Assembly (NCBI GenBank): GCA_023458215.1
Contig: JAEXAJ010000232.1
Location: 1 to 9,954, forward strand
Reading direction: 5' to 3'
DNA: 9,954 nt
Source of the DNA: Bacteroidota bacterium
GTDB taxonomy: Bacteria; Bacteroidota; Bacteroidia; Bacteroidales; Bacteroidaceae
Part shown: positions 1-7,508 of the stretch, one piece after another
Position numbering within the stretch: position 1 is the first letter of the stretch
Layout of the letters: each line of letters starts with the position of its first letter
Notes under the pieces: generated by a model
Database searches by the model: none
What the model saw: only the letters and a program-made list of their open reading frames with translations
Told to the model about the DNA's origin: nothing
Made by a program: the position numbers and the translations under genes

Positions 1-3000
1 AAAATGCTAAAGTAAGCATTCCGAATGCTCAACTTAAAGTAGGCCAAGTGCTTGCCCAAATTGAGTCACAGACCGAATATCTGTTTGTATATAACAAGAA
101 AAGCGTAGATGTACGCCGCACTGTTAACGTAAATGCAGATAATAAATCAGTAGCCGAAGTGCTAGATGACATGTTCGAAGGTACTAACATTAAATATGTA
201 ATGGAAGGCAAGAACATTGTACTAACAAAGAACGGTGAAAAGATAGAGAATGTACCTAGTGTACAACAAGAAAACAACACTGTAAAAGGTAAAGTAACCG
301 ATATTAAGGGGGAACCCATCATCGGTGCTAATGTTATTGAAAAAGGAACGACCAATGGAATTATCACCGACTTAGATGGTAATTTCACTTTGAATGTTCC
401 GGCCAATGCTACAATTACCGTTTCTTATATCGGTTATGTACCGCAGACAATCGCTCTCAATGGTAGAACGAATCTCAATGTTCAAATGCAAGAGGAAGCT
501 CTGACATTGGAGACTGTAGTTGTAACAGCTATGGGTATCAAGCGTAAATCGGAAACGCTGACTTACTCTGTACAACAAGTCAATGGTGACGAAATGACAC
601 GCGTAAAGGATGCCAACATGATTAATTCACTGGGTGGTAAAATTGCCGGTGTTACTATTAATAAAAACTCTTCAGGTCTCGGCGGTTCGGCAAAGGTATC
701 TATCCGTGGTACTCGTTCGGCTTACGAAGGTGGTAATAACCAGCCATTGTACGTTATTGACGGTATACCTATGTTGAATGGTAGTGCCGTACAGGCTGTA
801 ACAACCATGGGTGGTGACAATGACTCTGGCAACCGCGACTCTGGTGACGGTATTTCCAATATAAACCCTGAAGATATTCAATCCATTTCTGTATTGAAAG
901 GTGCTTCCGCAGCCGCACTTTACGGTTCGCAAGCAGCCAATGGTGTTATTATGATTACTACCAAAAAAGGAAGCGAAGGAGCATCACAAGTTACTTTCTC
1001 AACCAATACTACTTTTGACAAAGCATTCTGCCTGCCCGAATACCAAAACACGTATGACTCAAATTGGACAAAGCCAAATGGTGGTATGAAAACCTATGAT
1101 AACTTGGGAGATTTCTTCTCTACAGGTGTCACTACGATCAACTCTTTGACTTTATCTACGGGTAACCAGAAGGCACAGACTTACTTCTCTTACTCTAATA
1201 CATATGGTAAAGGTATCATTGACAATAATAAGCTCAATAAGCATAATATTACTTTCCGTGAAACCGGTAAGTTCTTCAATGACAAACTAACTTTGGACGG
1301 AAATGTCAATTTCATACATCAGTCTATGAAGAACCGCCCCACTTCAGGTGGTTTGTACCTCAACCCGTTGGTAGGTTTATATACATTCCCACGCGGTACA
1401 GATATGACTCAGTACAAAGATGGTTATGTATGGGATGAAGCCCGTCAAATGCCTCGTCAAACTTGGTATAAGAATGCAAACGATGGTATGGAAGGTAATC
1501 CTTATTGGATGAAGAATTTTGTAACTAACAATGATACCCGCGTACGTACTATCGCAGCATTAAGCGCTGCATTAGATATAAACAGTTGGTTGAAATTACA
1601 AGCTCGTGGCACAATTGATTATATTAGCGACCGCTACGAACAGCAAATGTGGGCTTCCACCTCACCCGTATTGACAGGTGGTGATTGGGATGCCAAGACA
1701 GACAATGGACGTTATGCTTATTCTAACAGCGATCAATTAATGGCTTATGCCGACTTTATGGCTACATTCAACAAGAGTTGGGACAAGATTAGCTTGACTG
1801 CTGTTGCAGGCGCTTCTATCAACCACACCAAGACTAATGACTTGAGTATGGATTCACACTTGGCAGGTTTATATAAGCCCAATGTATTCACTCCTACCAA
1901 TATTAATTATAGCGGCATGTCTGCACGTGATGGTTCCGGCGAGTTCAACAGCAAGACCGAAACACAGTCTGTATTCGCTACAGCACAATTGGGTTATGCC
2001 GATGCACTTTTCCTTGACTTGACTGCACGTAACGACTGGTCATCCACCCTATATGGTACGAAAAGCCTCGATTCCGGTTTCTTCTACCCATCAGTAGGTC
2101 TATCCTGGTTAGTGAACAAAACTATCAACCTTCCCGAATGGATTGACTTTGCCAAAGTTCGTGGTTCGTTTGCCCAAGTAGGTAATTCACTGCCGGCTTT
2201 CCAATCCAATCTTTATCCTACCATTGGTATGGGTGGTGGCGTTCTGCAAGTAACCGACTATAACGACGGCAATCTGAAACCGGAAATCTCTGACTCTTGG
2301 GAAGTAGGTGCAGAATTCAAGCTGTTTAAACAACGTTTGGATATCGATTTTACTTGGTACAAGACTATGACTAAAAACCAGTTCCTCCGTGTGCCGATGC
2401 TTCCGGGTTCTATGTATGCTTACAAAATGATTAATGCCGGAAAGATCAGCAATAAAGGTATTGAATTGACAGTTGGAGTTGTTCCTATTCAGGTAGAGAA
2501 CTTCCGTTGGAAAACCCAGTTTAACTTCGCTACCAACAAGAATAAAGTAGAAGAATTAGCCAAAGGGTTCACTACTTTTACATACGGACAAGATGGTTTG
2601 AACATGGCTTACCGTATGATTGTAAAAGAAGGTGGTTCATTGGGTGATATCTATGGTAACGCTTTTAAGCGTAATGCACAAGGTAAAGTAGAATTGGATG
2701 AGAAGGGACTTCCCGTCATCATTAACGACCGTCAACAATACTTAGGAAATAGTAATCCGGACTATACTCTTGGATGGAGCAATACATTCAAATTATACGA
2801 CTTTAGCATCAGCTTCTTGATTGATGCACGTATCGGCGGTGACGTCATGTCATTTACACAAGGTTATTTGGATGCCGCAGGGGTAAGTAGCAATGCCGGT
2901 AAAGCTATGGATCGTAAATATATAGAAGTAGGCGGAGCTAGAATTGAAGAAAAAAATATTCCCGGATTCTTTGCCAGAGTAGGTGACAAAGACGGATGTA

Positions 3001-3266
3001 CAGAATACTATATGTATGATGCCACCAACATTCGCTTGCGTGAACTTGCCGTAGGTTATGACCTGCCACAGAAGTATTTGCAGAAAATAGGTTTTGTCAA
3101 GGGATTAAATCTTTCGTTGATTGCACGCAACTTATTCTTCTTCTACAAAGATGCTCCGTTTGACCCGGATGCAACAATGTCAGTAGGCAATGCCAACCAA
3201 GGTGTGGATGTATTCGGTATGCCGACTACACGCAGCATAGGTTTCAATGTGAAATTTACATTCTAA
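1..3266 (+). CDS. SusC-like TonB-dependent outer-membrane transporter, 5' end outside window
   Basis: This is a TonB-dependent outer-membrane transporter of the SusC/RagA family, which imports large nutrients (glycans or peptides) with a SusD partner. The frame is open from base 3 to the stop, giving 1087 visible residues. The first residues already belong to a conserved domain, so the true start and signal peptide lie to the left; the in-frame GTG at 48 is not the start. Visible order: STN domain at about residues 3-78, carboxypeptidase-regulatory-like beta-sandwich at about 94-164, TonB-box region ETVVVTAMG at 170-178, plug domain with VSIRG, LYVIDGIP and a conserved SVLKGASAAALYG stretch within about 287-322, then the beta-barrel. 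It ends in IGFNVKFTF, with the terminal Phe expected for barrel insertion. STN domains usually contact a FecR-like anti-sigma factor, so ECF-sigma control is inferred. The substrate cannot be read from the sequence. Confidence 0.95.
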   Translation, partial: NAKVSIPNAQLKVGQVLAQIESQTEYLFVYNKKSVDVRRTVNVNADNKSVAEVLDDMFEGTNIKYVMEGKNIVLTKNGEKIENVPSVQQENNTVKGKVTDIKGEPIIGANVIEKGTTNGIITDLDGNFTLNVPANATITVSYIGYVPQTIALNGRTNLNVQMQEEALTLETVVVTAMGIKRKSETLTYSVQQVNGDEMTRVKDANMINSLGGKIAGVTINKNSSGLGGSAKVSIRGTRSAYEGGNNQPLYVIDGIPMLNGSAVQAVTTMGGDNDSGNRDSGDGISNINPEDIQSISVLKGASAAALYGSQAANGVIMITTKKGSEGASQVTFSTNTTFDKAFCLPEYQNTYDSNWTKPNGGMKTYDNLGDFFSTGVTTINSLTLSTGNQKAQTYFSYSNTYGKGIIDNNKLNKHNITFRETGKFFNDKLTLDGNVNFIHQSMKNRPTSGGLYLNPLVGLYTFPRGTDMTQYKDGYVWDEARQMPRQTWYKNANDGMEGNPYWMKNFVTNNDTRVRTIAALSAALDINSWLKLQARGTIDYISDRYEQQMWASTSPVLTGGDWDAKTDNGRYAYSNSDQLMAYADFMATFNKSWDKISLTAVAGASINHTKTNDLSMDSHLAGLYKPNVFTPTNINYSGMSARDGSGEFNSKTETQSVFATAQLGYADALFLDLTARNDWSSTLYGTKSLDSGFFYPSVGLSWLVNKTINLPEWIDFAKVRGSFAQVGNSLPAFQSNLYPTIGMGGGVLQVTDYNDGNLKPEISDSWEVGAEFKLFKQRLDIDFTWYKTMTKNQFLRVPMLPGSMYAYKMINAGKISNKGIELTVGVVPIQVENFRWKTQFNFATNKNKVEELAKGFTTFTYGQDGLNMAYRMIVKEGGSLGDIYGNAFKRNAQGKVELDEKGLPVIINDRQQYLGNSNPDYTLGWSNTFKLYDFSISFLIDARIGGDVMSFTQGYLDAAGVSSNAGKAMDRKYIEVGGARIEEKNIPGFFARVGDKDGCTEYYMYDATNIRLRELAVGYDLPQKYLQKIGFVKGLNLSLIARNLFFFYKDAPFDPDATMSVGNANQGVDVFGMPTTRSIGFNVKFTF

Positions 3267-3297
3267 TTATTGATCACTCATTAAAAAGACTTTCATT

Positions 3298-4941
3298 ATG
3301 AAAAATAAGATACTAGCTTTACTATTAGTAGGCGGTGCACTCGCTGCATGTACTGATAATTTTGAAAAGTTCAATACACAGGACGGTGCTTATACCGATG
3401 ATAAACAAATTATGGACTTTGCAGGTAATACCATGTATTTCCCTAGCATCCAACAAGGTATTTATTTCAATGACCCTGCTGCAGGAGGTACTGACTGGAC
3501 ATTCCAGATTATCCAGAACCTGAACGTTGATATGTTCTCCGGATACTTCCACGATATGGCATCCAAGTTCTTTCCTAATAACTCATGCTATAACCTGAAC
3601 GACGGCTGGAACTCTGCCAACTGGACCTATACCTATCAATATACTGTAGCAGGTATAAACAAAGCAGAAGCTGCCAATGCAGACTACAAGCATTACTTAG
3701 GTATAAACAAAATACTAAAAGTAGCTACTCTTCATCGTATGACTGATGTTTACGGTGGTTTGCTTTACTCTGATTTCACTACATACATCCCCCAAAAGCA
3801 AGAAGATGTCTATAACGCGATGTTCAAAGACATTGACGATGCAATTGATCTGATTGACAAAGCACTGGCAGAAGGTGTTAAAGAAGACATATTTGCCGAA
3901 AAAGACATTTTGATGCAAAAAGGCAACCGCACTCTCTCAGCTTGGTGCCGTTGGGCAAATTCCATGCGTTTGCGTCTTGCTATTCGTGTTTCTAATGTAA
4001 ATAAGACTTTGGCTGAAACAGAAGCTAAAAAAGCGTTCAACGATAAACATGGTCTAATTGAAACCAACGAACAAGGGGTATTTGTATCTACTGAAAAAGG
4101 TTTCAAGAATCCTCTAGGTACTATCGGCCTGGGCTGGTGGGAAGTTTATGCCAGCGCTAATATGGAATCCATCCTTACCGGATATAACGATCCTCGTAGT
4201 ACGAAATATTTCACTCCGGCCGTAGGTGGTACCCCTACTTTTAAAGATGAAGTAATGGATAACTTTATCCCCCTATTTGACTATGCAGGAAAAATAAAAG
4301 GTATCCCCATGGGACTTGGCGATGCCAAAAACCTTCCAAAAGAGAATAATGCTTACCAACTCCATGCACGTGGTACGACCAAAGTTGAAGATCCTAGCCC
4401 GTTAATGACAGCTGCCGAAGTATGGTTGTTACGTGCCGAAGCTGCTTTGCGTGGTTTCTCTACAGAAAACGTAAAACAATGCTATGAGACTGGTGTAACG
4501 CTCTCTTTAGCTCAATGGGGTGTAGCTGATAAAGCAGCCGAATATCTTGCTAGTGAAGGAAAACCTATTGACTATAAAGATGTGTTCGATGCCAAATGCA
4601 ATATGACTGCCGCCTCTACTATCACTCCAAAATGGAATGATGCTGCCGGAAATGAAGAGAAATTGGAACGTATTATCACCCAGAAATGGCTTGCTATCTT
4701 CCCCGAGGGTTGTGAAGCATGGGCAGAACAACGTCGTACCGGTTATCCGAAACTATTTAAAGTCTTAAATAACAACAGTAATGGTACTATTGATACTGAT
4801 ATCATGATTCGCCGCCTTCCTTATCCTGCAAGCCTGAAGACTGACCAGCCGGTACTTTACAAGCAGTTGCTTGATAATCTCGGTGGAGCAGATAATGGTG
4901 GTACTCGCCTTTGGTGGGATACCGGAAAGAACAATTTCTAA
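3298..4941 (+). CDS. SusD/RagB-like nutrient-binding outer-membrane lipoprotein
   Basis: This is the surface lipoprotein partner that lids the SusC barrel and captures the substrate. It has 547 residues. The signal peptide has a Lys-rich start, a hydrophobic run and lipobox LAAC, with lipidated Cys18, followed by an acidic linker (TDNFEKF). The helical core has stretches typical of the SusD-like/RagB family: AEVWLLRAEAALRG from about residue 373, YETGVTLSLAQWGV, and KWLAIFPEGCEAWAEQRRTGYP at 463-484, with RRLPYP near the C-terminus. The pattern fits the SusD-like subgroup related to PF12741/PF12771 better than classical starch-binding SusD; this is from memory of the families and was not searched. 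It starts 31 bp after the susC stop with no promoter visible between, so it is cotranscribed with it. No Shine-Dalgarno is seen, as is normal in Bacteroides. The ligand is unknown. Confidence 0.94.
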   Translation: MKNKILALLLVGGALAACTDNFEKFNTQDGAYTDDKQIMDFAGNTMYFPSIQQGIYFNDPAAGGTDWTFQIIQNLNVDMFSGYFHDMASKFFPNNSCYNLNDGWNSANWTYTYQYTVAGINKAEAANADYKHYLGINKILKVATLHRMTDVYGGLLYSDFTTYIPQKQEDVYNAMFKDIDDAIDLIDKALAEGVKEDIFAEKDILMQKGNRTLSAWCRWANSMRLRLAIRVSNVNKTLAETEAKKAFNDKHGLIETNEQGVFVSTEKGFKNPLGTIGLGWWEVYASANMESILTGYNDPRSTKYFTPAVGGTPTFKDEVMDNFIPLFDYAGKIKGIPMGLGDAKNLPKENNAYQLHARGTTKVEDPSPLMTAAEVWLLRAEAALRGFSTENVKQCYETGVTLSLAQWGVADKAAEYLASEGKPIDYKDVFDAKCNMTAASTITPKWNDAAGNEEKLERIITQKWLAIFPEGCEAWAEQRRTGYPKLFKVLNNNSNGTIDTDIMIRRLPYPASLKTDQPVLYKQLLDNLGGADNGGTRLWWDTGKNNF

Positions 4942-5010
4942 GTCTGAATAAAATATATTTTTGATTAGTGGTGTTTTCTATATATTAGTTACAAAGGAAA
5001 AAAGGTTGGG

Positions 5011-5050
5011 AGGAGCAAAGTCTTTGGGGGGCTTTGCTCCTTTTACTTTT
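5011..5050 (+). terminator. Intrinsic terminator after susD
   Basis: A perfect 10-bp stem, AGGAGCAAAG (5011-5020) with CTTTGCTCCT (5032-5041), encloses an 11-nt loop containing six consecutive G. It is followed by TTTTACTTTT. It lies 69 bp past the susD stop and should end the susCD transcript. Read on the minus strand the same stem is followed after about seven bases by a run of six T, so it could also stop the convergent ptb-buk transcript, less efficiently. Confidence 0.85.
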
Positions 5051-5179
5051 AGTTTCATCAGTAGATACCAAATGTTTTGGCTGGGGAAACTTTCTGTTTC
5101 ACGCTTTGGAACTCCCGGTTTCACGGCATGAAACTGAGAGTTTCAAAGCATGAAACTATTGGTTTAACCGCTTGAAACT
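5051..5179. repeat. Six-unit array of 19-bp palindromes at exact 22-bp period
   Basis: Six units begin at 5051, 5073, 5095, 5117, 5139 and 5161, each 19 bp plus a 3-bp spacer. The best units are GGTTTCACGGCATGAAACT (5117) and AGTTTCAAAGCATGAAACT (5139). Each is an inverted repeat with 7-bp arms (AGTTTCA/TGAAACT) around 5 bp. Units at 5095 and 5161 differ slightly; those at 5073 and 5051 are more decayed but keep the phase. The spacers (AAA, TTC, CCC, GAG, ATT) are unrelated to each other. The array fills the gap between the susD terminator and the buk stop, so it would be in the 3' untranslated part of a ptb-buk transcript. Its function is unknown. Confidence 0.85.
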
Positions 5180-5193
5180 AAAAGAGAATATAC

Positions 5194-6255
5194 TTACTGA
5201 TAGATTTGTATCGGCAGCTCCCCTCGCAGAGCTCCTAAAGCATTCAGTGCCAATGCTTCCAGTTCATCTTCTCCGGGATATACATAAATAGGTGCAAGGA
5301 AGGAAATGCGTTCTTTCAAACGAGAAATGATATAATCGGAATGAGCCATTCCACCCGTCAGTAGAATAGCATCGATTTTACCACAGAGCACTGTAGCTGA
5401 AGCACCCACACTACGGGCAATCTGATAAATCATGGCATCCAGCACCAACTCAGCATGTTTGTCGCCTTCCTCAATACGTTTTACAATGACTTGCACATCG
5501 GTGGTACCTAAATGGGCGGTAAGTCCTGCACTGCCGGAAATACGTTTTTTTAATTCATCGCGAGTGAAGCGACCGGAGTTACAAAGGTCTATCAACTGAC
5601 CTGCGGGAAGCGTTCCGGCACGTTCGGGAGAGAAAGGTCCTTCACCGTCAAGAGCATTGTTCACATCAATGGCACGACCATGATAATGCGTTCCCACAGA
5701 TATTCCACCGCCCAAATGACAAACGATCAGACTAAGATCTTCGTAACGCAAATTATGTTCGGCTGCATAACGACGGGCAATGGCGCGCTGATTCAAAGCA
5801 TGCCAAATAGTAATTCGGGGCATCAGGGGAGAGCCTGTGATACGGGCTATCTCTTCTAATTCATCGACTACACCCGGATCAGCAATAAAAGCGCGGCAAT
5901 CGGGAAGTAAGGTTGCCAATTCGGCAGCGATAAGACAGCCAAGGTTGCATGCATGCGTCCTCATGGCATGGGCTATGTCATCGAGCATTGCATCATTTAC
6001 CTCATACACTCCGCCGGGGATAGGTTTCAGCAATCCGCCCCGACCTACAATAGCATCAAAAGCAAAAGGAATGCCTTTAGCCTCCAAGGCATCCAACACC
6101 AAATTCTTACGAAACTCAAACTGATCGATGATACGGGGAAACTCGGACAACTCTTCTACAGTATGTCGAATGTTATTGACCAAGATGGGAGTTTCATCCT
6201 CGTACACGGCAATTTTGGTCGATGTGGAGCCGGGATTGATTGCTAGAATTTTCAT
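5194..6255 (-). CDS. buk: Butyrate kinase (branched/short-chain acyl kinase)
   Basis: The enzyme transfers phosphate from butyryl-phosphate (or isobutyryl- or related acyl-phosphates) to ADP, giving the free acid and ATP in the cytoplasm. It has 353 residues, the usual butyrate kinase length and clearly shorter than acetate kinase (about 400). The ASKHA fold signatures are present: INPGSTSTK at 6-14 (phosphate-binding loop), GRGG at 71-74, HLGGGISVG at 180-188, DGEGPFSPERAG at 203-214, LLTGGMAHS at 298-306 and PGEDELEALA at 327-336. The start ATG is 10 bp after the ptb stop and the protein begins directly with the phosphate-binding strand, so the start is secure. It is the second gene of a ptb-buk operon. 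Family knowledge allows several short-chain acyl phosphates, so butyrate itself is not guaranteed as the substrate. Confidence 0.95.
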   Translation of the reverse strand: MKILAINPGSTSTKIAVYEDETPILVNNIRHTVEELSEFPRIIDQFEFRKNLVLDALEAKGIPFAFDAIVGRGGLLKPIPGGVYEVNDAMLDDIAHAMRTHACNLGCLIAAELATLLPDCRAFIADPGVVDELEEIARITGSPLMPRITIWHALNQRAIARRYAAEHNLRYEDLSLIVCHLGGGISVGTHYHGRAIDVNNALDGEGPFSPERAGTLPAGQLIDLCNSGRFTRDELKKRISGSAGLTAHLGTTDVQVIVKRIEEGDKHAELVLDAMIYQIARSVGASATVLCGKIDAILLTGGMAHSDYIISRLKERISFLAPIYVYPGEDELEALALNALGALRGELPIQIYQ

Positions 6256-6265
6256 ACTTTACAAA

Positions 6266-7213
6266 TTAAGATTTAGAGGTACAGTGCAGGCATCCTTCCA
6301 TTTGTTCATTGCTGGTAAGGCATGCCATGGCAATGCTGTAATATTTGGACAAACCGGAGTCACTACGCGAAGGCAATACTACCGGGCAGATAGGTCCCTG
6401 AAGCAATCCCGCCATATCGGCATGCGAGAAGAGGGAAACCGCCTTATAGAAAGCATTGCCCGATTCTATATTCGGGAATATCAATACATCGGCTTCGCCA
6501 TCGATGGGAGAAACGATGCCTTTGATGTTGCCGCTGGTCTTTTCGCAAGCCGTCTTTACATCGAGCGGACCGTCGATGATGACATTTCCAAACTCCCCGG
6601 CTTCGGCCAGTTCCACAATATTGACGTAGTCCAGCGAATGCGGAAACTTGGCACTCACTTTCTCGGTACAATGAATCAGGGCTACACGAGGTTTTGTAAT
6701 GCCAAATTGACGGCAAGTGCATATAGCATACCAAATCATCTCGATGCGTTGCTGCAACGTAGGTCGCGGAATCACCGCCGCATCCGAGAAAAAGAGAAGT
6801 TTATCATACGTTGGAATCTGCATCACCGCCAAATGCGTCAATATCTTGCCTTTAGGCAGCAATCCTTTTTCTTTATCCAAAATGGCGTGCAGCAGGTTAT
6901 CGGTATTAATGATACCTTTCATCAGAATATCCGCACCTCCTTCACGAATGATACGTACTGCTTCACGGGCAGCTTCGTCGGGGTCATCGACATGCAAGGT
7001 TTTCACATACTGAGGATACTTCTTCAAGGTCGGGTATTGTTCAAGGACAGCAGAGTCCCCAATCATTAAAAACTCCGCAATTCCCTCCTCAAGAGCTCGG
7101 GCTATAGCATATTCTGTATTTGGGTCTTTGGCACAAACTACCGCAATTCGCTTCCTTCTATTCAAGGTTCGCAAATGGGCGGTTAACTGATCGAAATTCC
7201 GTATCGGTTCCAT
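6266..7213 (-). CDS. ptb: Phosphate butyryltransferase
   Basis: It catalyses the reversible exchange of CoA for phosphate on butyryl-CoA or a similar acyl-CoA, making the acyl-phosphate used by the kinase encoded next. The 315-residue protein is a single PTA_PTB domain, with none of the N-terminal extensions of long phosphotransacetylases. Recognisable stretches are LMKGIINTDNLL at 97-108, the Lys-rich loop LDKEKGLLPKGKILTH at 112-127, DGPLDV at 214-219, PIDGEADVLIFPNIESGN at 236-253 and GPICPVVLPSRSDS at 273-286. It is the first gene of the minus-strand unit; the stop is 10 bp before buk, so translation is probably coupled. No strong promoter could be assigned upstream. The C-terminus (CLHCTSKS) has two Cys of no known role. 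Which acyl-CoA is used is not visible. Confidence 0.94.
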   Translation of the reverse strand: MEPIRNFDQLTAHLRTLNRRKRIAVVCAKDPNTEYAIARALEEGIAEFLMIGDSAVLEQYPTLKKYPQYVKTLHVDDPDEAAREAVRIIREGGADILMKGIINTDNLLHAILDKEKGLLPKGKILTHLAVMQIPTYDKLLFFSDAAVIPRPTLQQRIEMIWYAICTCRQFGITKPRVALIHCTEKVSAKFPHSLDYVNIVELAEAGEFGNVIIDGPLDVKTACEKTSGNIKGIVSPIDGEADVLIFPNIESGNAFYKAVSLFSHADMAGLLQGPICPVVLPSRSDSGLSKYYSIAMACLTSNEQMEGCLHCTSKS

Positions 7214-7312
7214 ATAGTTAGATTTTTAGCAAATATCTGAAAAAATGTCGAGAAATACAGCAAAGCACAAATTGAAAATTTATATGTTTAATATCATTTT
7301 GATAACAGTGAG

Positions 7313-7417
7313 TAGTTATGAGTTATGAGTTATAAGTTATTTGCTTATAATAAAGTGTAACATCATGCCGAATGGAAAAACACAAGCAAATAACTTATAA
7401 CTAACAACTCATAACTA
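7313..7417. repeat. Long inverted repeat built from heptamers
   Basis: The left arm at 7313-7346 and the right arm at 7384-7417 pair over 34 bp with two mismatches, around a 37-bp spacer. The innermost 19 bp are perfect (AAGCAAATAACTTATAACT at 7384-7402 and its complement at 7328-7346). Most of each arm is four tandem heptamers: AGTTATG, AGTTATG, AGTTATA, AGTTATT on the left (7314-7341) and AATAACT, TATAACT, AACAACT, CATAACT on the right (7389-7416). The repeat lies between the divergent ptb and LD-carboxypeptidase genes. No open reading frame is contained and no target duplication is obvious. It may be a small non-autonomous element or a DNA or RNA structural element. Confidence 0.85.
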
Positions 7418-7428
7418 AATATTAACAT

Positions 7429-7456
7429 CTGTTGAATGGGTTTTGCTCATTCACAG
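7429..7456. promoter_or_regulatory. Compact stem-loop upstream of the LD-carboxypeptidase promoter
   Basis: TGAATGGG (7433-7440) pairs with CTCATTCA (7446-7453) around a TTTTG loop, with one G-T wobble. The stem extends by CTG/CAG (7429-7431 with 7454-7456) past one bulged T. It ends 22 bp before the -7 promoter element at 7479. That places it at about -36 to -64 from the expected transcription start, a plausible site for an activator or repressor. No family was matched. Confidence 0.45.
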
Positions 7457-7478
7457 AGCATAATTTCGTTATTTTGTG

Positions 7479-7486
7479 TACTTTTG
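7479..7486 (+). promoter_or_regulatory. Bacteroidetes -7 promoter element for the LD-carboxypeptidase operon
   Basis: TACTTTTG is an exact match to the Bacteroidetes primary-sigma -7 consensus TAnnTTTG. A transcription start a few bases downstream would give a leader of roughly 15-20 nt before ATG 7509. No TTTG is found at the usual -33 distance, which is common for this group. The element lies inside the stretch that a GTG start at 7476 would translate, which argues for ATG 7509. Confidence 0.6.
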
Positions 7487-7508
7487 CGGTAAATATAGCA
7501 GAAAATAT

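Noticed and set aside
48..50. GTG as the start codon of the SusC-like gene
   Set aside because: The frame is open to the left edge and the residues before it (SIPNAQLKVGQ) belong to the STN domain, so the real start is outside the window.
29..578. Minus-strand open frames opposite the start of the SusC-like gene
   Set aside because: They are antisense shadows with no family resemblance.
5051..5179. CRISPR array
   Set aside because: Spacers are only 3 bp, units are imperfect, and no cas gene is nearby.
6128..7069. A 313-codon plus-strand open frame antisense to ptb and the start of buk
   Set aside because: It is a shadow of two clearly recognised genes; its translation shows no family resemblance and it runs across the ptb-buk junction.
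7230..7237. Minus-strand GATATTTG as the ptb -7 promoter element
   Set aside because: It has one mismatch to TAnnTTTG and would leave a leader of only about 10 nt; other equally weak candidates exist in the same AT-rich stretch.
7292..7304. Small palindrome TATCATTTTGATA upstream of ptb as an operator
   Set aside because: Arms are only 5 bp in very AT-rich DNA, so chance is a sufficient explanation.
7313..7417. Invertible (phase-variable) promoter segment
   Set aside because: The segment between the repeats is only 37 bp, carries no recognisable promoter, and no recombinase gene is adjacent; known Bacteroides invertible promoters are longer.
7476..7508. An earlier GTG start for the LD-carboxypeptidase
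   Set aside because: The stretch contains the -7 element TACTTTTG, and the added residues (MYFCGKYSRKY) are not part of the family's N-terminus.
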